Source: Lachnospiraceae bacterium (GTDB taxonomy: Bacteria; Bacillota; Clostridia; Lachnospirales; Lachnospiraceae). Taken from it: a stretch of DNA of 9,197 bases. Within the stretch, counting starts at the first letter, position 1; the number at the start of each line of letters is the position of its first letter. Below are positions 1 to 6,624 of the stretch, one piece after another. Position numbers and translations under genes: made by a program. The stretch spans positions 1-9,197 of the forward strand of contig CAAGFP010000136.1 in the NCBI GenBank assembly GCA_900769175.1. Reading direction: 5' to 3'. The notes under the pieces are model-generated. The model saw nothing but the letters and a program-made list of their open reading frames with translations, was not told where the DNA came from and searched no databases.

Positions 1-4
1 CTCC

Positions 5-102
5 AACCACAGTCTCTTTGTTCATTTGTTAATCAGTTAGATACCGCATGACGGTTTATTTAGAACGAGGTTACAATCGCAAGGAGTCCCTGTGGTTCTA
101 AA
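5..102 (+). ncRNA. Candidate IS110 bridge RNA / structured leader
   Basis: The leader of the transposase gene can fold in two competing ways. AACCACAG (5-12) pairs perfectly with CTGTGGTT (90-97). TTTAGAAC (59-66) pairs perfectly with GTTCTAAA (95-102), leaving a 28-nt internal loop (67-94). A small hairpin ACCG/CGGT lies at 43-55. IS110-group elements are known to encode a bridge RNA in the non-coding end upstream of the recombinase gene, with internal loops that pair to donor and target DNA. Position and foldability fit that role. The element's left end is probably at or beyond the window edge, so the RNA may be incomplete and no guide can be assigned. A plain leader with chance inverted repeats is the alternative. 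Confidence 0.4.
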
Positions 103-135
103 ACAGTATCAAATACATTCAAAGGAGATTTTATT

Positions 136-1311
136 ATGATTTACGTAGGAATTGATGTTGCAAAAGATAAGCATGATTGCTTTATCATTAACTCTGATGG
201 CGAAGTACTTTTCAAAGCATTCACTATCTCAAACAACCTAGATGGTTTCAATGAACTTTATCAAAAGATTGAATCTGTTATGGAAAATGTTAAAAAAGTA
301 AAAGTAGGACTAGAAGCCACTGGACACTACAGTTACAATCTTCTCGGATATCTCATTGATAAAGGTTTGGCCGCCTATGTTATCAATCCGTTACATACAA
401 ATCTGTACAGAAAAAGTCTAAGCCTTAGACAGACGAAAACGGATAAAGTAGATGCCCGCACAATTGCTTCTATGCTAATGTCCGATGTGAACTTAAAGTC
501 CTACTCAGACACATCTTACCACAACGAAGAGTTAAAGTCATTAACTCGTTATCGTTTTGATAAAGTAAAAGAACGTGCAAAGCTTAAAACTTCTATTTCG
601 AGACTTGTCTGTATCTTGTTCCCTGAATTAGAAAAATTAGTGCCAACGCTTCACATGGCATCTGTTTATGCAATGCTTTTTGAATTTCCAGGAGCAATAC
701 AAGTAGCAAATGCACACCTTACCAGACTTTCTAATCTTCTTTCAGAAGCTTCTAAAGGCCGATATGGCAAAGATACTGCCATCACTTTCAGAGAAGCCGC
801 AAAGGCTTCTATAGGCTCAAATATGCCAGCTAAATCACTTGAGCTAAAACACACCATCAAGTTAATTCAAGAACTTGATTCTGAGATTGATGAAATCGAA
901 AATGAAATCAAAATCATCATGGATGAAATCAATTCTCCGATTCTTAGTATTCCTGGAATTAACTACCGCATGGGCGCTATGATCATTGCCGAGATTGGAG
1001 ATTTCAGTCGTTTTGATTCTCCTGATAAAATCCTAGCTTATGCCGGTTTTTCGCCATCAACATATCAATCTGGGCAACTAGATGGCGCTTACGCGCATAT
1101 GGAAAAACGTGGTTCCAAATACCTGCGATATGCTCTGTACAATGCCGCTAAGTATGTCTGCCACTGGGATCCAACATTTGCTCAATATCTTGCCAAGAAA
1201 CGTGCTGAAGGCAAGCACTATAACGTTGCCATATCACATGCTGTCAAAAAACTAGTACGAGTCATTTACCATTTAGAAAAAACAAACCAGCAATATATCA
1301 AAACAGCTTAA
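136..1311 (+). CDS. IS110-family transposase (DEDD/serine bridge recombinase)
   Basis: This 391-residue protein is the recombinase of an IS110-family insertion sequence, which excises as a circle and inserts at RNA-chosen targets. The N-terminal RuvC-like DEDD domain (about residues 1-155) shows the four acidic residues in context: D7 (GIDVAKDKHD), E60 (GLEATGHY), and D103 and D106 (KTDKVDAR). A coiled-coil-like helical stretch (about 235-268) leads into the C-terminal transposase_20 domain, with SIPGINYRMGAMIIAEIGDF at 271-290 and an SG pair at 312-313. S312 is the best candidate for the catalytic serine of this family, judged by its distance from the C-terminus; S327 in KRGSKYLR is the alternative. 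The start has a good ribosome binding site, AAAGGAG at 121-127, eight bases upstream. The frame is intact and of normal family length, so the element may be active. It is the only plus-strand gene here. Confidence 0.95.
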   Translation: MIYVGIDVAKDKHDCFIINSDGEVLFKAFTISNNLDGFNELYQKIESVMENVKKVKVGLEATGHYSYNLLGYLIDKGLAAYVINPLHTNLYRKSLSLRQTKTDKVDARTIASMLMSDVNLKSYSDTSYHNEELKSLTRYRFDKVKERAKLKTSISRLVCILFPELEKLVPTLHMASVYAMLFEFPGAIQVANAHLTRLSNLLSEASKGRYGKDTAITFREAAKASIGSNMPAKSLELKHTIKLIQELDSEIDEIENEIKIIMDEINSPILSIPGINYRMGAMIIAEIGDFSRFDSPDKILAYAGFSPSTYQSGQLDGAYAHMEKRGSKYLRYALYNAAKYVCHWDPTFAQYLAKKRAEGKHYNVAISHAVKKLVRVIYHLEKTNQQYIKTA

Positions 1312-1337
1312 ACATATCTAATTCAATACTCCTTTTT

Positions 1338-1362
1338 GAGCACCTATCACGATGCTCTTTTT
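1338..1362 (+). terminator. Intrinsic terminator after the transposase gene
   Basis: GAGCA (1338-1342) pairs with TGCTC (1353-1357) across a ten-base loop and is followed at once by five T residues, 26 bp after the transposase stop codon. The T tract is only on the plus strand, so it should end insertion-sequence transcription and not that of the converging esterase gene. The stem is short. Confidence 0.6.
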
Positions 1363-1386
1363 GTCATGCAGTTTTCAAGGTTCAAA

Positions 1387-1403
1387 GAACTCCAACTGAG
1401 TTC
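1387..1403. repeat. Perfect 6-bp inverted repeat downstream of the IS110 gene
   Basis: GAACTC (1387-1392) and GAGTTC (1398-1403) flank a five-base loop, with no T tract behind. It lies in the 161-bp gene-free stretch 1312-1472 between the converging transposase and esterase genes, which otherwise holds only the terminator and AT-rich sequence. Some IS110 elements insert in or next to small hairpins, so this could mark the right end or target of the element, but no boundary can be proved from one copy. Confidence 0.35.
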
Positions 1404-1472
1404 AAAATATATCTAAAATACATTTCCGTACTTTATTCAAAAAATATCATTTTAAGGCTTGACTTTTAATAG

Positions 1473-2558
1473 TTAGTCTATTTGTGCAAAGGGACGCTCC
1501 GCGTGACAGAGGGACACTCCGCGTGACAGAAGAAACGTCCCCAGTTCTTTTGCCGCCAGACGATGATAATCAGCGTTCGGGTGTTCTCTACAACCACGCA
1601 TATCCGGCGTCATTTCCGTAAATTGAAAATAATAGATTTGCTTATCTTTGCTCTTGCGTTTGTAGGCTTCAATCGCATGAATGATGGGTTCTTTCATCAT
1701 ATCTCCGATCATTCCGTACCCCCAGACTATTACTGCCTTCGGATTCATCCGGCGAATCTTTTCAAGGAATGCCACAGCAGCGGCTTCAAATTCCGATATA
1801 TCGTGCGAAAAATTTTCCATCCCAAATGCCGACTGGTCATTGGTGCCAAGATTAATAATTACCGCATCCGGTTGCCATTTACGGAAATCATAATCCTTTA
1901 ATGCACCAAGAGACTGATTCTTCTCTCCTTTTAACACACCACAGATTTTTTCATATTGCGGCGGCAAAATATGCTCCACGTTTCCATCCCAGCTTGCAAA
2001 AAGCCCCCAGCCGCTTTGAGAGCAGATGTGCAAATCAGCATCCAGCATCTGTGCAGTGATGGATGCATAATTATAAACTCCACTAAAAAACATTGGCGTC
2101 CAGTCAGTTTCATTCAAAGCTCCCCAGATTCCTTCGCCCGAGGTCAGGCTGTCACCGATAAATTCCAGTTTCAGGGAAGGTTCTTTGACCGGATAAAATT
2201 CTCCGTCGGTATAAAATTTATGAATCTGCAGACAGCATTTTTCGTCGCAATGCATTGCCTGGGAGTCTTTCACAAATTTTATATGTTTAATTTCTTCCGG
2301 ATTTCGATTACGGAACAGACAGATTTCACTTCGTCCTTTCACTGCCATCTGACGTGCTATCGGTGCGCCATTGATTAAAATAGAAAACCATGGTTCCTGC
2401 TCTTCGAAATCGGCCTCAATTTCCACCCACAGTTCGGATGCCTTAACATTTACTTCGAAACCGGAAGCAGTCCAAAATAAGGTCAACGGCTCCAGACAAT
2501 CCGTTGTCCTTCCATTTACTTTCAGATATTTTATCTGTGACAGTTTATACTCTTTCAT
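1473..2558 (-). CDS. SGNH/GDSL hydrolase, CE2-like carbohydrate esterase
   Basis: A probable cytoplasmic or non-classically exported esterase: no signal peptide is visible. Residues 1-125 look like the beta-sandwich (jelly-roll) domain that precedes the catalytic domain in carbohydrate esterase family 2 proteins; residues 128-338 are an SGNH hydrolase. Block I is FIGDSLTSGEG with nucleophile S137, the block II glycine is in QSGWG (G183), block III is GTND (238-241), and the catalytic histidine is H326 in EHPN. CE2 members deacetylate plant or bacterial glycans, so polysaccharide deacetylation is the inferred role. The start has GAGG (2567-2570) eight bases upstream. It follows the aldo/keto reductase gene by 48 bp with no repeat between, so the two are probably co-transcribed. 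The normal-looking end of the domain is near AAKEL (335-339). Residues 340-361, including SRGVSLCHA, are encoded by the repeat array and a few bases beyond, so the C-terminus appears to be a repeat-made tail. Confidence 0.85.
   Translation of the reverse strand: MKEYKLSQIKYLKVNGRTTDCLEPLTLFWTASGFEVNVKASELWVEIEADFEEQEPWFSILINGAPIARQMAVKGRSEICLFRNRNPEEIKHIKFVKDSQAMHCDEKCCLQIHKFYTDGEFYPVKEPSLKLEFIGDSLTSGEGIWGALNETDWTPMFFSGVYNYASITAQMLDADLHICSQSGWGLFASWDGNVEHILPPQYEKICGVLKGEKNQSLGALKDYDFRKWQPDAVIINLGTNDQSAFGMENFSHDISEFEAAAVAFLEKIRRMNPKAVIVWGYGMIGDMMKEPIIHAIEAYKRKSKDKQIYYFQFTEMTPDMRGCREHPNADYHRLAAKELGTFLLSRGVSLCHAERPFAQID
1484..1542 (-). repeat. 20-bp tandem repeat array, three units, inside the esterase 3' end
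   Basis: Three units run 1484-1502 (divergent, 19 bp), 1503-1522 (GTGACAGAGGGACACTCCGC) and the terminal type 1523-1542 (GTGACAGAAGAAACGTCCCC). The terminal unit faces the upstream gene, as in the other gene-aligned arrays here. This array lies inside the esterase reading frame and encodes its last residues from G340. Strand is given as that of the gene it follows. Confidence 0.9.
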
Positions 2559-2606
2559 CCATGTAACCTCGTCCCTATCCTTATATTTTACATAATGTAC
2601 GAACTT

Positions 2607-3524
2607 TTACTGCGGTTCCCAGGTTCCCTGCTGGCGAATTCCCGTTGCATCTGCTTCTTTTTCAATGCATGCGATTTCTTCCGGCGAAAGCGTAACATTA
2701 ACAGCAGCCGCAAGTTTTTCTGCATGCGTTGGCTTTGTAATACCGACAATCGGAATAGCACCCTTACTGATTGCCCAAAGAATCGGAATCTGGGAAGAGT
2801 CAATTCCGTATTTATCAGCAATTTCCTTCATAATGGATAACAACCCTTCAATCTTTTTAAATTTCCGTTTGGGGAACATGAAATTTCTTGAAGAAAAAAA
2901 AGGGAACGGATTCCGGGAACTGTAATGTCCGGTTAATGCTCCCTGTTCCAAAACCATATAAGCATAATATTTTATCCCGTTACGATTACAGTAATCGATG
3001 ATTTCTTTTTGATCGTTTCTTAAAAGGCTGAAATGATTCTGTACAGCTCCTAATTTTAGTCCTTTTTCACCAAGTACTTTTTCTGCAAGATGAATGTGTT
3101 CCAGCGACACATTGGAAATTCCCAAAGATTTAATTCGTCCGTCTTCCATTAATGGAATTGCTTCCCGAAGATACGCTTCGAGACTATTGGGCATATGAAT
3201 CCAGAACAAATCAGCGCACTCTCTTCCAAGACGTGCCATACTTTCACTGAAGGATTTCGCCAACAATCCTTTTTTATACTTTATGGGAGGAGCAAATTTC
3301 GTTGAAATATAAATTTCTTCCCTTCCTTTTATAAAAGTACCTAATAAAGATTCGCAGCTTCCCATACCATAAACAGCTGCCGTATCCCAGTTTAAAAAAC
3401 CGTATTTTACGGCTTCCTCAAAGGACTGCTTTAAAATTTCCGGATTCTGTTTCTTCCCGAAAACCATCTTTGAACCGTTGATTCCGGTTCCCCATGCCCA
3501 TGTTCCAATCAGAATTTCTTTCAT
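2607..3524 (-). CDS. Aldo/keto reductase family oxidoreductase
   Basis: An NAD(P)H-dependent reductase with the aldo/keto reductase barrel, 305 residues from the chosen start. The catalytic tetrad is visible: D47 and Y52 in NWDTAAVYG, K76 in ISTKF, and H110 in DLFWIHMPN. The C-terminal cofactor region reads IPIVGITKPTH. Physiological substrate cannot be told; members of this branch reduce small aldehydes, ketones or sugars. I chose ATG at 3524 because GGAG at 3534-3537 lies nine bases upstream. A TTG at 3537-3539 would add five residues but overlaps that binding site. It lies downstream of the WYL gene, separated by a repeat array, and upstream of the esterase gene, with which it probably forms a pair. 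Both could act on sugar derivatives, but that is inference. Confidence 0.9.
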   Translation of the reverse strand: MKEILIGTWAWGTGINGSKMVFGKKQNPEILKQSFEEAVKYGFLNWDTAAVYGMGSCESLLGTFIKGREEIYISTKFAPPIKYKKGLLAKSFSESMARLGRECADLFWIHMPNSLEAYLREAIPLMEDGRIKSLGISNVSLEHIHLAEKVLGEKGLKLGAVQNHFSLLRNDQKEIIDYCNRNGIKYYAYMVLEQGALTGHYSSRNPFPFFSSRNFMFPKRKFKKIEGLLSIMKEIADKYGIDSSQIPILWAISKGAIPIVGITKPTHAEKLAAAVNVTLSPEEIACIEKEADATGIRQQGTWEPQ

Positions 3525-3533
3525 AAATTTCTT

Positions 3534-3537
3534 CTCC
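3534..3537 (-). promoter_or_regulatory. Ribosome binding site deciding the aldo/keto reductase start
   Basis: GGAG on the minus strand, nine bases before ATG at 3524. It overlaps the only other in-frame start (TTG, 3537-3539), arguing for the shorter protein. Confidence 0.65.
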
Positions 3538-3550
3538 AAATCTTTTACTC

Positions 3551-3610
3551 GTGACAGAGGGACACTCCTCGTGACAGAAGGACACTCCCCGTGACAAAAG
3601 AAGCGTCCCT
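3551..3610 (-). repeat. 20-bp tandem repeat array, three units, after the WYL gene
   Basis: Three exact 20-bp units: 3551-3570, 3571-3590 and terminal unit 3591-3610 (GTGACAAAAGAAGCGTCCCT). The last two bases of the terminal unit form part of the WYL gene's TAG stop codon (3609-3611). The array fills nearly all of the spacer to the aldo/keto reductase gene. Confidence 0.92.
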
Positions 3611-4601
3611 ACGACAAATTTTCAAGAAATGACGCAGCATATTCTTTCAGTTGTTCTACCACATCCCCCGGTCCAATCACCTTAACATCTTTTCCAAGAC
3701 TGAATATCCAGCCAAAGAACTGCTGACTTACATTAACACTTACATTAATTTCACTATGTTCATCATCGACTTTCCGAATACTGATATCCTTACCAAATCT
3801 GTCAATGAAAACTCCGCACATATAATCTGCAAAAACAATACTTACATTTTTCTTTGTTCCCTGATACATTCCGAATGTAGCTTTCGAATACTCTGCCATG
3901 TCAAAATTCCTGAATTCATCTTTTCCGTCTCTCATTTCTTCTTCGATAAAGATGTGCATCATTTTATCGACACGATAATGTTTGATTCGCCGGTCAAGAT
4001 CATCAAAGGCCACAAGATAATAATTCTCATCATCCCAGGTAAGTGCCCATGGGCTTACTACAAACCAGTCCCCATTATGGCGCGGTACCAGTTTCTTGTT
4101 TACATCCCACTTGTAGTATTTGAATCGAATCTTCTTATTTTGATTGATCGCGGTATGAATATCATCAACATTATAGTACACCGATTCATTCATCGTTTTT
4201 ACGCGGTCATTGATATACACCTGACGTTGAAGTTGTTTTGCCTGGTGCTCACTGACATTGCTTTTGACCTTGTTAATCAATTCCCTTGATTTGGTCTGCG
4301 TAATAAATTTTGAAGACTGTATCGCATCAATTAAAAGCTTAACCTCCGCAAGTTCAAACTCTCTGGAACCAACATGATAATAAGTTTCTCTGCCGATTTG
4401 CTCTTTAATAATCTCAATTCCAAACTTATTGGTCATGTCCCCAAAATCGGTATAGATACTCTTTCTTTCTGCTGTAATATCATACTTTTCAAGTTCTTCT
4501 ATAATCTGAGACATGGTAAGTGAATGCTCATCATCGGTCTTGGCCAGCATGATTTTCATTAAATATGTAAATTTAAATTTCTGATTTGTTCCTCTGGACA
4601 T
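3609..4601 (-). CDS. WYL-domain transcriptional regulator
   Basis: A 330-residue cytoplasmic DNA-binding regulator. Residues about 5-75 form a winged helix-turn-helix (KFKFTYLMKIML, then SLTMSQIIEELEKY and a recognition segment near ERKSIYTDF). Residues about 140-215 are the WYL domain, with KIRFKYYKWD and the SPWALTWDDENYYLVAFDD strand pair followed by the basic RRIKHYRVDKM. Residues about 250-327 are the C-terminal WCX extension. WYL domains are thought to sense small ligands or nucleic-acid fragments and control stress or defence genes. GGGGAG about eight bases before the ATG is a good binding site. The gene starts 17 bp after the nitroreductase stop, so the nitroreductase gene is its likely operon partner and perhaps target. 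Its TAG stop codon coincides with the end of a repeat array. Confidence 0.9.
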   Translation of the reverse strand: MSRGTNQKFKFTYLMKIMLAKTDDEHSLTMSQIIEELEKYDITAERKSIYTDFGDMTNKFGIEIIKEQIGRETYYHVGSREFELAEVKLLIDAIQSSKFITQTKSRELINKVKSNVSEHQAKQLQRQVYINDRVKTMNESVYYNVDDIHTAINQNKKIRFKYYKWDVNKKLVPRHNGDWFVVSPWALTWDDENYYLVAFDDLDRRIKHYRVDKMMHIFIEEEMRDGKDEFRNFDMAEYSKATFGMYQGTKKNVSIVFADYMCGVFIDRFGKDISIRKVDDEHSEINVSVNVSQQFFGWIFSLGKDVKVIGPGDVVEQLKEYAASFLENLS

Positions 4602-4618
4602 TGTTCATTCTCCCCGTT

Positions 4619-5146
4619 TCAATCCACCCAAAACACTCGATTGTCCTTTCTCTTTGCAGGTTGTGGGATTTCACCATCAACATAACCGACTGCACAATGC
4701 CCGATTCCTTCCCACTCTCCTTCGACTCCGATTTCTTTTAAGAATTCCTTGTATTCCGGAAGTTCAAACTCTTCTTTTGCTCTATGAATCCAAATGCTGC
4801 CCAGATTAAGAGAATGTGCTGCAAGCATCATATTTCCCATTACAAGACTTCCGTCATAAACCCGGTTGGGCCAGTTTTTATCTGCTAACACAATCAAAAT
4901 AACCGGAGCACCATAAAATGGATCAAATCCTTCTTCCCAGCCGCCAATTTGGTTGTTTATTACTGATAACCGATCCCTTAATTCTTTATTTGTGACAGCA
5001 ATCGTGATTGTAGCCTGTTTTCCCTTACCGTTCGCAGCATACAATCCGGCTTCGATAATCTGTTCCAAATCTTCCTTTTGTGGCATATCCGGTTTGAATT
5101 TACGTATACTTCGACGTTCTACCATTGCCTTAATAATATCATTCAT
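4619..5146 (-). CDS. Nitroreductase-family flavoprotein
   Basis: A 175-residue FMN-dependent oxidoreductase of the nitroreductase fold, which normally acts as a dimer. The N-terminal FMN-phosphate motif RRSIRKF (11-17) is complete. AANGKGKQ (37-44) corresponds to the flavin-contacting loop, and the core helix region DGSLVMGNMMLAAHSLNLG lies at 98-116. The short length is usual for the clostridial subgroup. Substrate is unknown; members reduce nitro compounds, quinones or flavins with NAD(P)H. AAGGAG (5155-5160) lies eight bases upstream of the ATG. Its leader contains an inverted copy of the dispersed repeat (5195-5233) and a degenerate one. I see no convincing promoter between them and the start. 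It is tightly followed by the WYL regulator. Confidence 0.9.
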   Translation of the reverse strand: MNDIIKAMVERRSIRKFKPDMPQKEDLEQIIEAGLYAANGKGKQATITIAVTNKELRDRLSVINNQIGGWEEGFDPFYGAPVILIVLADKNWPNRVYDGSLVMGNMMLAAHSLNLGSIWIHRAKEEFELPEYKEFLKEIGVEGEWEGIGHCAVGYVDGEIPQPAKRKDNRVFWVD

Positions 5147-5194
5147 TTTTATTACTCCTTTTCGTAATCAACTCTTTCTATCAATACTCTCCGC

Positions 5195-5233
5195 AGGGAC
5201 GTTTCTTCTGTCACGCGGTCCGTCCCTCTGTAC
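5195..5233 (+). repeat. Inverted two-unit copy of the dispersed repeat
   Basis: 5195-5214 reads AGGGACGTTTCTTCTGTCAC, the reverse complement of a terminal unit; 5215-5233 is a divergent second unit. It is the only well-preserved copy in the opposite orientation, and it does not abut a stop codon: it lies in the leader of the nitroreductase gene. Its terminal unit matches the arm at 5335-5354 at 18 of 20 positions when inverted. Confidence 0.85.
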
Positions 5234-5257
5234 CAAAGAATTGCATTCTCCGTTCAA

Positions 5258-5276
5258 AGAGACGCTTTTTTGTCAC
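5258..5276 (+). repeat. Degenerate inverted terminal unit
   Basis: AGAGACGCTTTTTTGTCAC, a decayed copy in the same orientation as the 5195-5233 copy. TGTCACA recurs 23 bp further on (5271-5277 and 5294-5300), suggesting more decayed repeat material between the two well-preserved arms. Confidence 0.55.
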
Positions 5277-5314
5277 ATTTTTTTCATATTTTCTGTCACA
5301 CTATGAACCAAAAC

Positions 5315-5354
5315 GTGACAGAGGGACACTCCCCGTGACAAAAGAAGCGTCCCT
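5315..5354 (-). repeat. 20-bp repeat array, two units, after the HD-GYP gene
   Basis: Units 5315-5334 (GTGACAGAGGGACACTCCCC) and terminal unit 5335-5354 (GTGACAAAAGAAGCGTCCCT). The terminal unit shares two bases with the TAG stop codon of the HD-GYP gene (5353-5355), the same arrangement as at the WYL gene. Confidence 0.92.
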
Positions 5355-6534
5355 AAGCATCCGGGTAATCTTCCATTACCTTAAGGAATTCGTCAAAATG
5401 TTCATCAAACAATGCCGTGATTTTCGGATCAAACTGCTGACCACCCTGTTTTAAGATTTCCTCCCGCGCCTGTTCGGGCGTCCATGATTCTTTATAACAA
5501 CGTTTACTAACCAGCGCATCGAAAACATCTGCGACTGCTACACATCGTGCATAAAGATTGATATTCTCACCATCGATATTTTTTTGATATCCCTTTCCGT
5601 CGTATCGTTCGTGATGCTCCCAGGCTATACATGCCGCTATCTGCATAACCTCTCCGGGAGAATTCTCCAAAAGCTTATGTCCATAATCAACATGCTTTTT
5701 TATCTCCTGAAATTCTTCTTCCGTAAGTCTTCCGGGCTTATGCAGAATTTCCCTGGGGACACAGATTTTACCAACATCATGCATCATGCTGGCTACACTG
5801 ATTTTCCAGGTTTCCTCTTCGGATAATCCCATTGCCCGGCACAGAATCTCTGTATATGCGGCAACACGTTTTACATGCATACCCGTCTCATGGCTTTGTG
5901 CCTCCACAAGTTCGGAAAGAGAACCAACCATAATCTGCTGTTCTTCATAAAGTTCATTATTCTTTTTGGCAAGGGCTGAAATCAGACGTTGAAGTTTGCC
6001 TGTAATACTGATGCAGATAGCGGATATCGCGACAAGCTCAATCACACGCGGAATGATTCCGTATAAGAGTACACCTTTCATTGTAACAAGGGGCTCGTCC
6101 GGCACTATTTTAAGCATGAATGCGATCAAATGACTTACTACCATTACCGGAACGCTTAATGCAGTCGTATATATCACATAACTGCGGTCACAATACAGGC
6201 AGGAAACTACGACCGGCAGAACCAGCATAATAATTACATGATAGGAAAGAATCGAATACATCAGTCCCGACATGAATACCAAAAGCGTCAGAACCAGATA
6301 TCTGACAAATTTAGAACGCGATCTGCAAACATCATAAAATATGGTGGGTAACATTAATATGAAAGCTGACACGATCAAAGTAGGATACAGTGCCGCGGAG
6401 ATTTTAAATACATGAAAAACATTAAGTAAAATTACAACAAGCAATAATACCGTAATCACTCTGCAGATGGAAGAAATCCGTCGATCTGAATCCTTCTCAT
6501 AATCTAAAATCAGGTTGTTGGCGAAATTTATCAT
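5353..6534 (-). CDS. Membrane HD-GYP domain protein (putative cyclic-di-GMP phosphodiesterase)
   Basis: A 393-residue inner-membrane protein. About six hydrophobic helices span residues 20-178, a helical linker follows (about 180-210), and the HD-GYP domain takes up 213-385. Metal-site residues are present: H220, the HD pair H252-D253, H281, and H307-H308. The signature reads HHERYDGKGYQ (307-317), so the last residue of the usual GYP is Q317. RCVAVADVFDALVSKRCY (330-347) is typical. HD-GYP enzymes hydrolyse cyclic-di-GMP or related dinucleotides; the membrane region is probably a sensor. I chose ATG at 6534 because AAGGGGG (6540-6546) lies five bases upstream and a promoter-like pair lies further upstream. 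A longer frame from 6624 would add 30 unlike residues and start before that promoter. The TAG stop falls at the edge of a repeat array. Confidence 0.88.
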   Translation of the reverse strand: MINFANNLILDYEKDSDRRISSICRVITVLLLVVILLNVFHVFKISAALYPTLIVSAFILMLPTIFYDVCRSRSKFVRYLVLTLLVFMSGLMYSILSYHVIIMLVLPVVVSCLYCDRSYVIYTTALSVPVMVVSHLIAFMLKIVPDEPLVTMKGVLLYGIIPRVIELVAISAICISITGKLQRLISALAKKNNELYEEQQIMVGSLSELVEAQSHETGMHVKRVAAYTEILCRAMGLSEEETWKISVASMMHDVGKICVPREILHKPGRLTEEEFQEIKKHVDYGHKLLENSPGEVMQIAACIAWEHHERYDGKGYQKNIDGENINLYARCVAVADVFDALVSKRCYKESWTPEQAREEILKQGGQQFDPKITALFDEHFDEFLKVMEDYPDA

Positions 6535-6539
6535 CTGTT

Positions 6540-6546
6540 CCCCCTT
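6540..6546 (-). promoter_or_regulatory. Ribosome binding site deciding the HD-GYP start
   Basis: AAGGGGG on the minus strand with five bases to ATG at 6534. The upstream in-frame ATG at 6624 has no such site. Confidence 0.75.
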
Positions 6547-6569
6547 AATACTAGTAGAATTAACATGGT

Positions 6570-6599
6570 ATTTTATCATGTTTTCCACTATAAAATCAA
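6570..6599 (-). promoter_or_regulatory. Putative sigma-A promoter of the HD-GYP gene
   Basis: On the minus strand TTGATT (6594-6599) and TAAAAT (6570-6575) are separated by 18 bases, a fair match to a housekeeping promoter. It sits after the WG gene and its repeat array and about 35 bp before the HD-GYP start, so the HD-GYP gene can be transcribed on its own. Confidence 0.5.
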
Positions 6600-6624
6600 C
6601 AATTCTCGACTTTTTTCTACACAT

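Noticed and set aside
82..95. IS110 leader GGAGTCCCTGTGG as a guide matching the repeat (GGAGTGTCCCTCTGTCAC)
   Set aside because: The match needs two gaps over a short stretch and the element ends are unknown, so it is not better than chance.
111..119. AAATACATT at 111-119 and 1416-1424 as insertion-sequence end repeats
   Set aside because: A 9-bp AT-rich match inside the leader, next to the transposase ribosome site, is not a plausible element terminus.
2570..2577. CGTCCCTA in the esterase leader as another repeat copy
   Set aside because: Only eight bases match the fixed end, and none of the rest of the unit (GTGACA) is present nearby, so chance is adequate.
3525..3539. TTG start of the aldo/keto reductase (five residues longer)
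   Set aside because: The TTG overlaps the GGAG binding site that serves the ATG at 3524, and the extra residues do not belong to the family fold.
3551..3610. CRISPR array
   Set aside because: Units are directly tandem at a 20-bp period without spacers, and copies are scattered one to three units at a time between genes. There are no cas genes.
4953..5306. Plus-strand frame of 117 residues containing a repeat-like tail
   Set aside because: It is mostly antisense to the nitroreductase gene. The tail resemblance arises only because it crosses the inverted repeat copy, and there is no ribosome site.
6535..6624. HD-GYP start at ATG 6624, directly following the WG stop
   Set aside because: No binding site, 30 extra residues unlike an N-terminus of this family, and a promoter-like pair downstream of it. 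The ATG at 6534 has AAGGGGG five bases upstream.
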